Shown in pieces: positions 7,718-16,943 of a stretch of DNA of 64,000 bases. The DNA lies in contig JAHHIA010000010.1 in NCBI GenBank assembly GCA_019359045.1, forward strand, positions 124,001 to 188,000, given 5' to 3'. Position 1 is the first letter of the stretch; each line of letters opens with the position of its first letter. A program made the position numbers and the translations under genes. This stretch comes from Scytolyngbya sp. HA4215-MV1 (lineage in GTDB: Bacteria; Cyanobacteriota; Cyanobacteriia; Leptolyngbyales; Leptolyngbyaceae). The notes beneath the pieces were generated by a model. It was not told the DNA's origin. It made no database searches and saw only the letters and a program-made list of their open reading frames with translations.

Positions 7718-8440
7718 CTATCCCTGCCCAACTTCCCTCGCTACACGCGCGGATTTCGATTTTCCGGAGAGGGGGGATTTCTCAATCTGGTGGGCAGAAG
7801 GGCAGAGATCTGCCAGGTCACAGCGATCGCACCAGGGCTTTCTGGCATTGCACACGGCTCGCCCGTGGTAAATCAAGCGAATTGACCAGTTTTCCCAATC
7901 GGCTTGGGGAAGGAGCGGCATCAGGTCGCGTTCCACCCGTTGAGGGTCAGTCTGTTCAGTCAATCCCAAACGGTAGCTTAGCCGCTTGACATGGGTATCG
8001 ACCGTGACTCCCGCATTGATTCCAAAAGCGTGGGCTAACACGACATTGGCAGTCTTACGGGCAACTCCGGGCAGTTTTAGCAGATCCTCCATCACCGGAG
8101 GCACCTCGCCACCAAACTGCTCCATAATCAGGCGACAGGCACCCTGGATATTTTTTGCCTTATTGCGATAAAAACCTGTTGACTTCACCAGCGTTTCAAT
8201 TTCTGCCAGATCGGCTTCTGCCATGGCTCTGGCATCAGGAAAATGACGAAATAGCACGGGTGTTACCAGATTCACCCGTTCATCGGTGCACTGAGCCGAC
8301 AGAATGGTAGCAACGAGTAGTTGAACGGGTGTGTCGTAATTCAACGAACAAGTGGCATCGGGATATAGCATTTTAAGACGGGCAAGAATTTCGATCGCCC
8401 GCCTTTTCTTCGATGCCAGTTGAGGAGAAGTCTGCTTCAC
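7718..8440 (-). CDS. nth: Endonuclease III (DNA glycosylase/AP lyase)
   Basis: Base-excision-repair enzyme that removes oxidised pyrimidines and cleaves the abasic site. The 240-aa protein shows the helix-hairpin-helix LPGVARKTANVVL with catalytic Lys129, the catalytic Asp148 in VTVDTHVKRLS, and the C-terminal [4Fe-4S] cluster ligands in the spacing C-x6-C-x2-C-x5-C (CNARKPWCDRCDLADLC). A short basic tail follows the cluster. The start codon overlaps the end of the protease gene by 4 nt (ATGA), so the two are translationally coupled. Confidence 0.96.
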   Translation of the reverse strand: MKQTSPQLASKKRRAIEILARLKMLYPDATCSLNYDTPVQLLVATILSAQCTDERVNLVTPVLFRHFPDARAMAEADLAEIETLVKSTGFYRNKAKNIQGACRLIMEQFGGEVPPVMEDLLKLPGVARKTANVVLAHAFGINAGVTVDTHVKRLSYRLGLTEQTDPQRVERDLMPLLPQADWENWSIRLIYHGRAVCNARKPWCDRCDLADLCPSAHQIEKSPLSGKSKSARVAREVGQG

Positions 8441-9765
8441 TGCTGAATCAAATTCGCAGTATCGCGAATAATCAGAAAAACACCCAAGCCTAGCAACAAC
8501 ATTAAGCCAGTTTGCATCACGCCGTCTTGAATGTGGGTGGGCAGTGGCTTACCGCGCACACCTTCGATCAGCAAAAAGGCGAGTTGTCCGCCATCGAGTG
8601 CCGGTAGAGGCAGGATGTTGATAATTGCCAGGTTGATGCTGATCAGGGCAGCAAACTGGAGCAGAGAAGCTGCATTGGCAGCTGCAAATTTTGCGCCGAT
8701 CGCGACGATCGCCACAGGCCCCGCAACCTGTTCAGCGGTTTTGCTGAAGTTGCTAATGAGCTTGCCGAAGCCCCCCAGTGTATCACTGACAATGTCCTGG
8801 AACTCTTCTGCGGCTGCACTTAGCGCGGTAAAGCCTCCCACTCGGCGGTACTGAAACTCCCCTCTCGGAGAAAGACCTATGCCAATGGTGCCTTCTTTAT
8901 CCGCATTGGCGACAGGCGTGACGGTCAATGACAAGGTTTCGCTGCCTCGGAGAATCTGAAACTGCACAGGTTTTTCTGCACTCTGGCGAATAATTTCCTG
9001 AAAGACAGAAATTTCCCGGACTGAACGGCTAAATTGGTGATGATTAGCAGCGAGAACCACGTCTCCCGGTCTCAGTCCGGCTTTGAGCGCGGGGGTGGGG
9101 GTTAGCCGAATTCCAGTATCTGCGGTGGTTGGGTTGGGATGGGATGGGATGACAAAACTCAATCGCTCAGGTTTGTTGTCAGCGTTCACGCGACTCACCG
9201 AAACTGAGGTTCTCTGGTCAGCAGCTGTGGTAAAGACTTGTGCCAGGTTGCTGGATGGATCGTAGATAATCTCAAATTTTCCGGCTTCTTTTTGTCCATC
9301 GATCAAAAAACTGTCGCCACGGCGGAGACCGGTTCCTGCTGCGGGAGGTTGCACTTCTGCCACTTTAAAGAATCCGTTGACAAGGACTCCCGCTTGACTA
9401 GCTTCGGGAATACCGACCACCCCAACTTGAACAATCAGAACTAGGTAAGCAAAGATTAGGTTGGCGATCACCCCGGCGCTGATAACGATCGCCCGGTCTA
9501 GCAAAGGGCGATTGCTCAGGAGATTGGGATCATTGGGGGGAATGTCGGTATCGGGATCATCATCGGGAAAGCCGACAAATCCTCCCAGGGGCAGGGCGCG
9601 GATCGCATATTCTGTTTGGGAACCCTGATATTTCCAGAGAATGGGTCCGAAACCAATTGAGAAGCGGTTGGCATAAATCCCTTGAAGACGCGCTGCCAGA
9701 AAGTGCCCCAGTTCGTGCACAAAGATTAAAACCGCCAGAACTGCGATCGCTGCCAAAACCGACAT
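8437..9765 (-). CDS. rseP: RseP-type intramembrane (site-2) zinc metalloprotease
   Basis: Inner- or thylakoid-membrane protease that cuts membrane-spanning substrates such as anti-sigma factors. The zinc motif HELGH is at residues 17-21 in the first membrane helix and the third zinc ligand is in the LPALDGGQL segment near the C terminus. Between them lie two PDZ-like segments, each carrying a GLRxGD carboxylate-loop signature (GLRRGDSFLIDG and GLRPGDVVLAAN). This gives 442 aa, like E. coli RseP, where many cyanobacterial homologues have about 365 aa and one PDZ. The chosen start is ATG 9765; an in-frame TTG at 9777 would add four residues. The gene precedes nth with a 4-nt overlap. Confidence 0.93.
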   Translation of the reverse strand: MSVLAAIAVLAVLIFVHELGHFLAARLQGIYANRFSIGFGPILWKYQGSQTEYAIRALPLGGFVGFPDDDPDTDIPPNDPNLLSNRPLLDRAIVISAGVIANLIFAYLVLIVQVGVVGIPEASQAGVLVNGFFKVAEVQPPAAGTGLRRGDSFLIDGQKEAGKFEIIYDPSSNLAQVFTTAADQRTSVSVSRVNADNKPERLSFVIPSHPNPTTADTGIRLTPTPALKAGLRPGDVVLAANHHQFSRSVREISVFQEIIRQSAEKPVQFQILRGSETLSLTVTPVANADKEGTIGIGLSPRGEFQYRRVGGFTALSAAAEEFQDIVSDTLGGFGKLISNFSKTAEQVAGPVAIVAIGAKFAAANAASLLQFAALISINLAIINILPLPALDGGQLAFLLIEGVRGKPLPTHIQDGVMQTGLMLLLGLGVFLIIRDTANLIQQ

Positions 9766-9959
9766 AAGTAAACCCAAAAACTTTAATAAGACGTTTACTT
9801 ATTGTAATAGGGTCAATCGAAGTGACGGAGGCAAATCTTGGCAAGTCGAAAAGTTTTCGTCACAGAGAATGGTAGGTGATGGGTTCCAGGCTGGAGATTG
9901 CCTATGTGTTAAGTTTTTCACTTGACAGCCCATCCGCACGATCGCAACCATCGCTACGA

Positions 9960-12518
9960 TTATGTCTTCGATCGGATTAAATCCAGCAGGATATCAAATT
10001 GAAAATTTTCTACCAGTTCAATGAGATTTTGCGCCAGGGTTCTTTGAGTAGGTGGAATTTGTCGGATTAACCGTAAACATTGAGTGGAACTCAGCCGTCT
10101 AGCAGCTAACTGTAGCTCGGTTTGCCATTCTGTTGGCATGGTTACGAATGCTGCCAAAAAAGTGGTTGAACAAAAGGAAATCATAGGTGTTTCTTCTGTC
10201 TGACTCTGGCTGGTATCTTTTGGCTCGGCGTAGCGATAACGGACACCCAGATGAGTTTCCAGTTTTTCGAGAATGGCTTTAGTCGAGAAGGGTTTTGCCA
10301 GAAAATCGTTACAGCCTGCGGTTATTGCCCTTTTTTGTTGCTCATCAAAGGTACTGGCAGTCAGGGCGATGATGATGGGTGAGGTTGGGAGATGGGAGAT
10401 GTGAGAAGCGTTCTGCGCTTCTAATTCCATGCATTGATTGGTAAAGGGCATGTTTCTGATTTGCTGGGTCGCTTCGTAGCCAGTCATCTTGGGCATCTGC
10501 ATATCCATCCAGATCAGATGGGGGTGCCAGGTTGCACAGAGGGCGATCGCCTCAGCACCGCTCCTTGCCTCGCGCACCTCAAATCCCAACGGCTTGAGCA
10601 AACAGATCAAAATTTTTCGAGAAAGAAATTCATCGTCCACTAATAAAATGCGATAGGTGGGCTGATTGGGGGCTAGCCCGATGATGCGGGGGGGAGCTAT
10701 CAGCGGTGCCTGCATCAATATCTCCTGCGGTGACTTTAACGGGATATAAAAGCTAAACAGACTGCCCTGTCCTAGGTGGCTGCGAACCGCGATTTTGCCT
10801 CCCATTAAATGGACAAACTGACGACTAATTGCCAACCCCAAGCCTGTGCTCCCTTCCTGCAAATTTTGCCCACTTTCGGTTTGGACAAATGCTTCAAAAA
10901 TTCGCTCAATGTCTTCTGGGGCAATGCCTGATCCAGTGTCTTCGATTTCAAAATTCAAGACCGTATCTGATGTAAAATTTGAAGACAGATCTGGTTGTAA
11001 GGATTCAGCTAATTCGGTTGTAAGGCGGCTTTTCACCCGTAAGGTGATTCGACCCTGCTGGGTAAATTTGAGGGCATTTCCCAGAATGTTAATGAAAATT
11101 TGGCGCAATTTATTTTCATCGGCTTGGATGTATTGCGGCACCGTTGAGTCTTGTTCAAAAAATAATGCTAACCCTTTAGAGGTTGCTTTCAGTCGAAACA
11201 ATTCCTCGAGACTTTTGAGCAGGTGGTAGAGGTTGATCGAGGTTTCGTTGAGAATCAACTGTCCAGCTTCAATTCTGGACATATCCAGAACGTCATTGAT
11301 CAGGCTGAGTAGATGTTTGCCACTGCGGCGAATGATTTTGAGGTTTTCATGGCTGCTTTGGCTCAGATTTGGGTCGGTGGCGACCAATTCGGCAAAACCC
11401 AGAATGGAGGTGAGCGGAGTTCGCAGTTCGTGACTCATTCTGGAAAGAAATTCGCTTTTGGCACGGTTGGCTGCGGTACTCTGTAAGGATTCTTGTAGCG
11501 CACTATCTGTTGCTTGTTGTAAAGCGGCTTCTGCTTGTTTGCGTGCGGTGATGTCGATTGCGATTCCCATCATGCCGATCAGTTCTGCCTGTGGGTTCTG
11601 CACGGGTGAAATCGTGATCAGGCTCTGAAAACTGCTACCATCTTTGCGCTGTAGGAGTGCTTCGCCTGACCAACGCTGACTGGTTTGTAAAGCGTGGTTC
11701 AGTTGGCTAATGATTTCACTGCTGTGAAGATTGGGAGGGATGAGATCTTGCCAGGACAGTTCCCGTAACTCGACGGGGGCGTATCCCAGTAGGTTGCAAA
11801 ACTGTTGATTGGCCTTTAAATACCGCCGCGATCGCGGATCGATCAGCGTGATACCAATCTCCGCCTGTTCAAATATTGCTTGAAAGCAGGATTCGGGGTG
11901 CCCATGGGAGGCTGCGATTGGCGGCGGCTCAATTGGGCAACTGAGCAATCGATTGCCCATTGCGATCGCGGATTCTGTCGCAGTTACAGTGATTGAGTTT
12001 GGCACCAGATGGGTATGCAGAATTGGACTCGTCCGCCAGTCGCACGCGCCTTTTTCTGATGGAGGAAGTGTCGTGGGATCTTCTGGGGCGGCTACTTCTC
12101 GGGGCAATTCCAGTTGTTTTTGCCCGACTGTGCGATCGTCGGGTTCTCGTTCGGTCAATGCTGCCAGCACCGATTCCAGGCTGATGACCCCCACGAGTTT
12201 GTCCTGTTCATCCACAATCGGTAAATGGTGAACTTTGTAGTGTTGCATTTGCTGCAAAACCACAAAGGGCGTGTTGACCTCAGATGCTTGGAGGACGATC
12301 GTGGGATGGGTCATAAAGTTGGCAATTGGGATTGCCGATAAATCGAGCTCAGGGGCGATTTTCTGAACCAGATCTTGTTGAGTAAAAATACCGATCAGGT
12401 GTTCCTGTTCGACTACCAGAACATAGTGGGTTCGGGCTTGGCTCATCATTTTGATAGCAACCAAAACCGAAATGTCAGATGCAAGGATTAATGGATAAGT
12501 TTGGATGATGGGAGCCAC
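9960..12518 (-). CDS. Hybrid sensor histidine kinase (CBS-CBS-PAS-HisKA-HATPase-REC)
   Basis: An 852-aa cytoplasmic kinase without membrane helices. Order of domains: a CBS pair (about 8-130, with GIFTQQDL and LVGVISLES), a linker, one PAS domain (about 210-330, ending in the PAC-like MGIAIDITARKQAEA), HisKA with phospho-accepting His363 in MSHELRTPL, a HATPase domain with DTGSGI and STGLGLAI, and a receiver domain (RILLVDDEF, phospho-acceptor in IWMDMQMPKMTG, KPFS), then about 70 residues of helical tail. The CBS pair suggests adenine-nucleotide or ionic sensing. Start is GTG 12518. The receiver needs an HPt partner, and a protein with an HPt domain is encoded at 22474-24432; a relay between them is inference. 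Confidence 0.93.
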   Translation of the reverse strand: MAPIIQTYPLILASDISVLVAIKMMSQARTHYVLVVEQEHLIGIFTQQDLVQKIAPELDLSAIPIANFMTHPTIVLQASEVNTPFVVLQQMQHYKVHHLPIVDEQDKLVGVISLESVLAALTEREPDDRTVGQKQLELPREVAAPEDPTTLPPSEKGACDWRTSPILHTHLVPNSITVTATESAIAMGNRLLSCPIEPPPIAASHGHPESCFQAIFEQAEIGITLIDPRSRRYLKANQQFCNLLGYAPVELRELSWQDLIPPNLHSSEIISQLNHALQTSQRWSGEALLQRKDGSSFQSLITISPVQNPQAELIGMMGIAIDITARKQAEAALQQATDSALQESLQSTAANRAKSEFLSRMSHELRTPLTSILGFAELVATDPNLSQSSHENLKIIRRSGKHLLSLINDVLDMSRIEAGQLILNETSINLYHLLKSLEELFRLKATSKGLALFFEQDSTVPQYIQADENKLRQIFINILGNALKFTQQGRITLRVKSRLTTELAESLQPDLSSNFTSDTVLNFEIEDTGSGIAPEDIERIFEAFVQTESGQNLQEGSTGLGLAISRQFVHLMGGKIAVRSHLGQGSLFSFYIPLKSPQEILMQAPLIAPPRIIGLAPNQPTYRILLVDDEFLSRKILICLLKPLGFEVREARSGAEAIALCATWHPHLIWMDMQMPKMTGYEATQQIRNMPFTNQCMELEAQNASHISHLPTSPIIIALTASTFDEQQKRAITAGCNDFLAKPFSTKAILEKLETHLGVRYRYAEPKDTSQSQTEETPMISFCSTTFLAAFVTMPTEWQTELQLAARRLSSTQCLRLIRQIPPTQRTLAQNLIELVENFQFDILLDLIRSKT

Positions 12519-12721
12519 GATGTTTGCCCAGAACCGTAGATTTAAGGCGGCATCTTTAAGCTCATACTAAACCTGAAGGAATATGAAAAGACTTTTTTTC
12601 ATGCTTGTTTCTCTTTTCTAGAGCTAGCAACGTGACTTCTCCATGGGTTTTAGGTAAGATTCATCCAAATTTCATTACATCAAATTTTGTAGCTTCCTTC
12701 CTGTCAGTTTGTTCGTGGTGA

Positions 12722-13071
12722 CTGCTGCCAGGTTCAGCCTATGCCTACAATGCTGCATGTAGCAGCGATAAAGATATAGCAAAATCTCGCAAGCTAGAAG
12801 AGCTGATGGCTACGCTGGCTCAAATTCAGGATGAACCAACCTCGGAAGCAGGGTTGACAATCCTACGTCGTGTTCTGGCTAGCAAATTCTCGATCGCAGT
12901 TGCGAGGGTGGCAAAGCTGGTGGGAGCATGGGAATTACTAAAGGTGCCATTCATGCGCTCGGTATCTACCGCCAGAACAGTCGGCTCTGGCAACGAGTAC
13001 AGCAAACTGTGGAACAACGTGGCGAAAAAAGTTCAATTGAGAGGCTTCTAGGCAATAGGGATAGTGTTTGA
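12722..13071 (+). pseudogene. Decayed HEAT-repeat-like gene
   Basis: Frame 2 is open from 12722 and reads as protein (AKSRKLEELMATLAQIQDEP, then an LRRVLASKFSIAVARVAKLVG segment to about 12927), resembling the N terminus of cyanobacterial HEAT-repeat proteins. There is no good start: the only ATG, at 12806, lies inside the helical pattern. At about 12928 the protein-like signal jumps to frame 1 (GITKGAIHALGIYRQNSRLW and on) and ends with TGA at 13069-13071, while frame 2 becomes unconvincing. The simplest reading is two pieces of one gene joined by an internal deletion and frameshift. Family assignment is from memory of similar proteins. Confidence 0.45.
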
Positions 13072-13095
13072 GTGACAAACGCTATCCCTATTGCC
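13051..13095. terminator. Long hairpin, probable bidirectional terminator
   Basis: GGCAATAGGGATAGTGTTTG (13051-13070) pairs with CAAACGCTATCCCTATTGCC (13076-13095) over 20 bp with a single G-T wobble and a 5-nt loop AGTGA. It lies between the gene remnant and the convergent dehydrogenase gene and overlaps the remnant's stop codon. Confidence 0.7.
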
Positions 13096-13119
13096 AGGTT
13101 CCTAGGACTTTCCCTCCAC

Positions 13120-13893
13120 TTACCGTGGAAGGGGAGCAGCGAGACATAGGATTTTTTCCATCAGTGGCGGGGCGATGCGATCGCACCAGATTGCCAGGTA
13201 GCTTTGCCAGCCCACCAAAATTTCAGTGGAGTTGCGTTTTAACCCCTTAACCAAGGCTTTTGCAACTTGTTCGGGCATCATGGGGATAATCCAACGAAAC
13301 CACTCCAAGTTGCGCGCCATATCGGTATCGGTGAGCGAAGGCAATAGCGCGATGACCTGAACGCCATGGCTTGCCAACTCGCCCCGTAGCGCCTGAGTAA
13401 AGCCCAGGATGGCAAATTTGGTTGCTGAATAAGTTGCCATCGTGGGAGCCGCCAACCGTCCCATGAGGCTGGAAACATTGACGATCGTTCCCTCCTGTTG
13501 AACCACCATGCGTCGAGCAACCAGACGAGTAATGGTATACATGCCAATCAAGTTAGTGGCGATCTCTTCTTGCACATGTGGCAAGCGTGATTGCAAGAAC
13601 GAAGATTGATGGGCAACTCCAGCGCAGTTGACCAGAATGTGAACGGGGCCATAATCGCGCCAAGCTCTAGCAACAGCGATGTTAACTTCAACAGGCTGCG
13701 TTAAATCCAGACTGAACAAAATCACTTCTGTGCCAAATTCCTCGATTTCGGCGGCAACTTCTGCCAGTCGCTGATGGCTGCGGGCAACGAGCAACAATCG
13801 CTGAATGCCTTGTCTGGCAAATTCTAATGCGATCGCCCGTCCAATGCCACGCGAAGCACCTGTAATCAGAGCGGTTTTTCCCTGAATATGCAT
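13120..13893 (-). CDS. Short-chain dehydrogenase/reductase (SDR family)
   Basis: NAD(P)-dependent oxidoreductase of 257 aa with a Rossmann fold. It has the cofactor motif TGASRGIG at 11-18, NCAG at 89-92, catalytic serine in NVSS (about 141), and the YxxxK pair Tyr155-Lys159 in YSATK, all standard for classical SDRs. The substrate cannot be read; the C-terminal region (WFRWIIPMMPEQVAKALVKGL) resembles SDRs acting on hydrophobic or acyl substrates. The ATG at 13893 is preceded by a strong GGAGG 9 nt upstream, which excludes the longer frame reaching 13986. It is transcribed alone and ends beside a long hairpin. Confidence 0.9.
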   Translation of the reverse strand: MHIQGKTALITGASRGIGRAIALEFARQGIQRLLLVARSHQRLAEVAAEIEEFGTEVILFSLDLTQPVEVNIAVARAWRDYGPVHILVNCAGVAHQSSFLQSRLPHVQEEIATNLIGMYTITRLVARRMVVQQEGTIVNVSSLMGRLAAPTMATYSATKFAILGFTQALRGELASHGVQVIALLPSLTDTDMARNLEWFRWIIPMMPEQVAKALVKGLKRNSTEILVGWQSYLAIWCDRIAPPLMEKILCLAAPLPR

Positions 13894-14793
13894 GAGACTA
13901 AACCTCCTAAGTTGAGGTCTTGCTATGAGCCAATTGGCGTGCTGAGTCACTGGATAAAGCAGGACTCTGGCAACGCAGCAAGACAAAATATGACTTCCTT
14001 CTCGATTGAGTGGAGACAGTCATGAGAGCGAACTTTGCAGTGTGAGACAGATCTGATCCAAAACCAGAGGGCGAATGTCAAAACACTGTTAACGAAGTCA
14101 GAAATTCAAGCAATCTGCAAACCAAAGCAATCGATGTCGAGCAAGACAATGTAATGTTTTAGAAATGTTGCATCAACAGGGTGGTTGCAGAATAACAACT
14201 TGCAAAGATGAGCTTAAGACGAGGTTACACATCACTTAAGGGATCACAACCGGACAAGTTTGAAAGTGTCGGGGTCACACATCCCATATTAATTCCCTTA
14301 GAACTAGAAAAATCGGGAAAGATCGGAAGCGATGGAAGACATTAGATTAAACCTCCTACAGGCGGCAGCTATCAAAACAAGCTTCTATGCACACCCTAGC
14401 AGGGGGATCAATCACCCGCAACATTTATTAGTCAAAATGTCAAACTATGATATTTCGACATAATTTTCTCAGAATTTTATAAATTCAAGGCTCTGCCGGA
14501 AAAAGCTATAAACTATATCAAGAATCGATTTTGACTTTTTGCAGATAGACTCTAAATCAAAAGAAAGATGAGAAATCGTCAAGTATGTTCTAGAAAACTG
14601 AGCTAATGTAACGGAATGTTTAAATTCTTATTTGCAAAAGAGAAACTTCATTGAAAGCATCAGAGCACATTATTCTTTATTCGTTCTGTGAAAAGATAAA
14701 TGAGTCTAGCGATAGAGGTCAAGCGCAAGCCAGAGAACTTAGGTTAGGTATGGGAAGTGTGCGAATGCCTAAAATTTGCAAATTTCCTAAATC
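13894..14793. other. 900-nt gap without a recognised gene
   Basis: AT-rich sequence between the divergent dehydrogenase and small membrane protein genes. No ORF with a ribosome site, no tRNA-like fold and no strong hairpin was seen. It must hold both promoters. A CCTCC tract near 14350 lies on the plus strand without a start codon it could serve on the minus strand. Confidence 0.4.
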
Positions 14794-15120
14794 ATGACGC
14801 GTTCTACCGAAATTCTGATGTCAAGTCTACAAAAGCCAGAACTGGACAAGCGTGAACTCAATAGACGCGAATTGGAGTTGCCTAATCGCCAGTCCGCTCA
14901 GTCTGCGACCGCCGAAAGTGCTGATTACTGGCGGGGTTACCGTGACGGACAACACGATCGCATTGCCAAGAACTCTCGTAAAGCTTCGGCAGATGGTATC
15001 CTGGGTGCTCTTCTCGCGATCGTGCTTTTGGGCGGGGTAGGCTATGTTGCTTATCAATACTCGATCGGGTCGTTCTCAATTCCCCAGATCCAAATTAAGA
15101 CGGGTCACAGTGCTAACTAA
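14794..15120 (+). CDS. Small single-pass membrane protein of unknown function
   Basis: A 108-aa protein with a charged N-terminal half (many Arg, Glu, Gln), a YWRGYRDGQHD motif around residue 47, one membrane helix at about 69-90 (GILGALLAIVLLGGVGYVAY) and a short C-terminal tail. With positive charges before the helix, the N terminus should face the cytoplasm. I do not recognise a named family. Two in-frame ATG codons (14794 and 14818) are possible starts and neither has a strong ribosome site. The carboxysome shell gene ccmP follows 187 nt downstream on the same strand; a functional link is unproven. Confidence 0.6.
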   Translation: MTRSTEILMSSLQKPELDKRELNRRELELPNRQSAQSATAESADYWRGYRDGQHDRIAKNSRKASADGILGALLAIVLLGGVGYVAYQYSIGSFSIPQIQIKTGHSAN

Positions 15121-15307
15121 GGTCGAGCAGCAGGGATGAAGGAATAGATGGGTAAAGTGGATTACAAAGTCCTCGACGCTTTGATTCTTGAGTCACACTG
15201 ACAAACCCTACTTCCAACTTCATCCTTGTCCGTATCCTTAACTTTTTGTATTAATTAACCCTGGAAACCCCTATACTGAACTAGCTTGTTCACATTTAGA
15301 CCGAACC

Positions 15308-15949
15308 TTGGGTATTGATCTACGCAGCTACGTTTATATCGACCGCCTACAGCCCCAACATGCTGCCTACATGGGGACAGTGGCGATCGGCTTTTTGCCT
15401 TTGCCAAAAGATGCATCCCTGTGGATTGAGATCTCACCTGGGATTGAAATTAACCGAATCACTGATATTGCGCTGAAGGCTGCGGTAGTACGTCCCGGTG
15501 TGCTTGTCGTCGAACGTCTATACGGCTTGTTAGAACTGCACTCTGGCAATCAGGGAGAAATTCAAGCAGCAGGGCAAGCAATTTTGGCTGCGCTGGGTGT
15601 GAGACGGCAAGACTGCCTCAAACCGCGTGTGCTATCTAGCCAAATTATTCGCAATATTGACCCGCACCATGCCCAGATGATTAACCGTAATCGGCGTGGG
15701 CAGATGATCCTATCGGGACAGACGCTTTATGTGTTTGAAGTAGAGCCCGCTGCTTATGCTGCTCTGGCTGCCAATGAGGCAGAAAAAGCAGCCATGATCA
15801 ATATCTTGCAAATTTCGGCGGTGGGGAGCTTTGGTCGATTGTATCTAGGCGGAGAAGAACGAGATATTATTGCGGCTTCACGGGCCGTGGTCGAAACCAT
15901 GGAAAATCTGACAGGGCGCGCCCACCCTGATGAGATGCGCCGGGAATAA
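15308..15949 (+). CDS. ccmP: Carboxysome shell protein CcmP (tandem BMC domains)
   Basis: Minor shell protein of beta-carboxysomes with two bacterial-microcompartment domains, forming stacked pseudohexamers with a large gated pore thought to pass metabolites such as RuBP or 3-phosphoglycerate. The 213 aa match the family's length. Diagnostic segments are [44 protein letters not shown] in domain 1, and [24 protein letters not shown] and [14 protein letters not shown] in domain 2. The start is TTG at 15308, fixed by homology because the family begins MGxxLRSYVY. As in other cyanobacteria the gene is a satellite away from the main ccm operon; its neighbours are a small membrane protein and a pentapeptide-repeat protein. 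Confidence 0.95.
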   Translation: MGIDLRSYVYIDRLQPQHAAYMGTVAIGFLPLPKDASLWIEISPGIEINRITDIALKAAVVRPGVLVVERLYGLLELHSGNQGEIQAAGQAILAALGVRRQDCLKPRVLSSQIIRNIDPHHAQMINRNRRGQMILSGQTLYVFEVEPAAYAALAANEAEKAAMINILQISAVGSFGRLYLGGEERDIIAASRAVVETMENLTGRAHPDEMRRE

Positions 15950-15954
15950 TGCAA

Positions 15955-15968
15955 GTCGGTAGACCGAC
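15955..15968. repeat. Short perfect palindrome between ccmP and the next gene
   Basis: GTCGGT-AG-ACCGAC, six base pairs on each side of two nucleotides, 6 nt after the ccmP stop codon and just before the pentapeptide gene. It may be a weak terminator or an operator; no T-run follows. Confidence 0.35.
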
Positions 15969-15995
15969 CTGATGACTTGTAGGATGGGTTGGAGG

Positions 15996-16943
15996 ATGGC
16001 AAATCTAGAACATTTAGCGTGGTTGCAACAAGGTGTGGTGCGGTGGAATGAATGGCGCACCCAACAAACTCAAGTTGTGCTGGATTTGAGTGGAGCTGAT
16101 TTGAGTGGGATGCAACTGGAGGGAGTGGATCTCAGCGATGTCAACCTGAGTCGATCGGCGTTATATCAGACCAATCTGACCAATGCGAACCTGACGCGAT
16201 CGCGGCTGAACGATGCCAGTCTTGCAGGTGCCAAATTGGTCAATGCCAGGTTGAGTCAGGCAGAGTTGGTGAATGCCACTCTTATCGCAGCGAACTTGAA
16301 TGGCGCGATTCTAAATGATGCAATTTTAATAGGTGCAGATTTAAAGATTGCTTCTTTGCAGCAGGCAGATCTGAGCCGTACTAATCTGAGCGCGACGGAG
16401 TTGCGCGGGGCAAATTTACGCGGAGCGGATTTGGATAAAGCAGATTTGAGTCGAGCAAATTTGAGTGAGGCAATGTTGATTGGGGCAAATCTGGGCATGG
16501 CAAACCTGAGCCGCGCTAATTTATACCAAGCAGAATTGAGTCAGGCACAACTTTATCGTGCCAATTTAGAGCAGGCGAATTTAATGGAAGTCCATTTTGG
16601 CGCGGCGTACTTGTTCGGGGCAAATTTAGCTCAAGCGAATTCATTGGGAGCTGATTTTTCCTGGTCGAATTTGAATCACACCAATTTTACGGATGCAAAA
16701 ATGCAGGTGGCGAATCTACGCGGAGCAACCTGTCGGCGAGCAAATTTTAGTCGTACCAATCTATCGAGGGCAAATTTGCGCGGGGTTGATTTAGGGCAGT
16801 CTGTGCTAGCAGGGGCTATTTTGACAGAGGCGGATCTGAGTGAGATTGATCTGAGTCAGGTCGATTTGCGAGAGGCCGTGAGGGGTGAGGCAATAGAGGA
16901 AAGGGATGTGAATTTTACTACTGTCGAATCGGGATTTCGATGA
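15996..16943 (+). CDS. Pentapeptide-repeat protein
   Basis: About 315 aa. The first 30 residues (MANLEHLAWLQQGVVRWNEW) form a short helical cap. From about residue 31 to 300 nearly every fifth residue is Leu in an A(D/N)LxX pattern (GADLSGMQLEGVDLSDVNL and so on), predicting a right-handed quadrilateral beta-helix. Such proteins are abundant in cyanobacteria and mostly of unknown function; there is no signal peptide, so it should be cytoplasmic. Starts at 15972, 15984 and 15996 are all in frame; I prefer 15996 because homologues begin with this cap, though GGAGG lies directly against that ATG. The stop codon lies 26 nt inside the end of the convergent kinase gene. Confidence 0.88.
   Translation: MANLEHLAWLQQGVVRWNEWRTQQTQVVLDLSGADLSGMQLEGVDLSDVNLSRSALYQTNLTNANLTRSRLNDASLAGAKLVNARLSQAELVNATLIAANLNGAILNDAILIGADLKIASLQQADLSRTNLSATELRGANLRGADLDKADLSRANLSEAMLIGANLGMANLSRANLYQAELSQAQLYRANLEQANLMEVHFGAAYLFGANLAQANSLGADFSWSNLNHTNFTDAKMQVANLRGATCRRANFSRTNLSRANLRGVDLGQSVLAGAILTEADLSEIDLSQVDLREAVRGEAIEERDVNFTTVESGFR

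Noticed and set aside
9120-9150. Tandem GGGAT-like repeat
   Set aside because: Short and in frame inside the protease gene; explained by its coding sequence.
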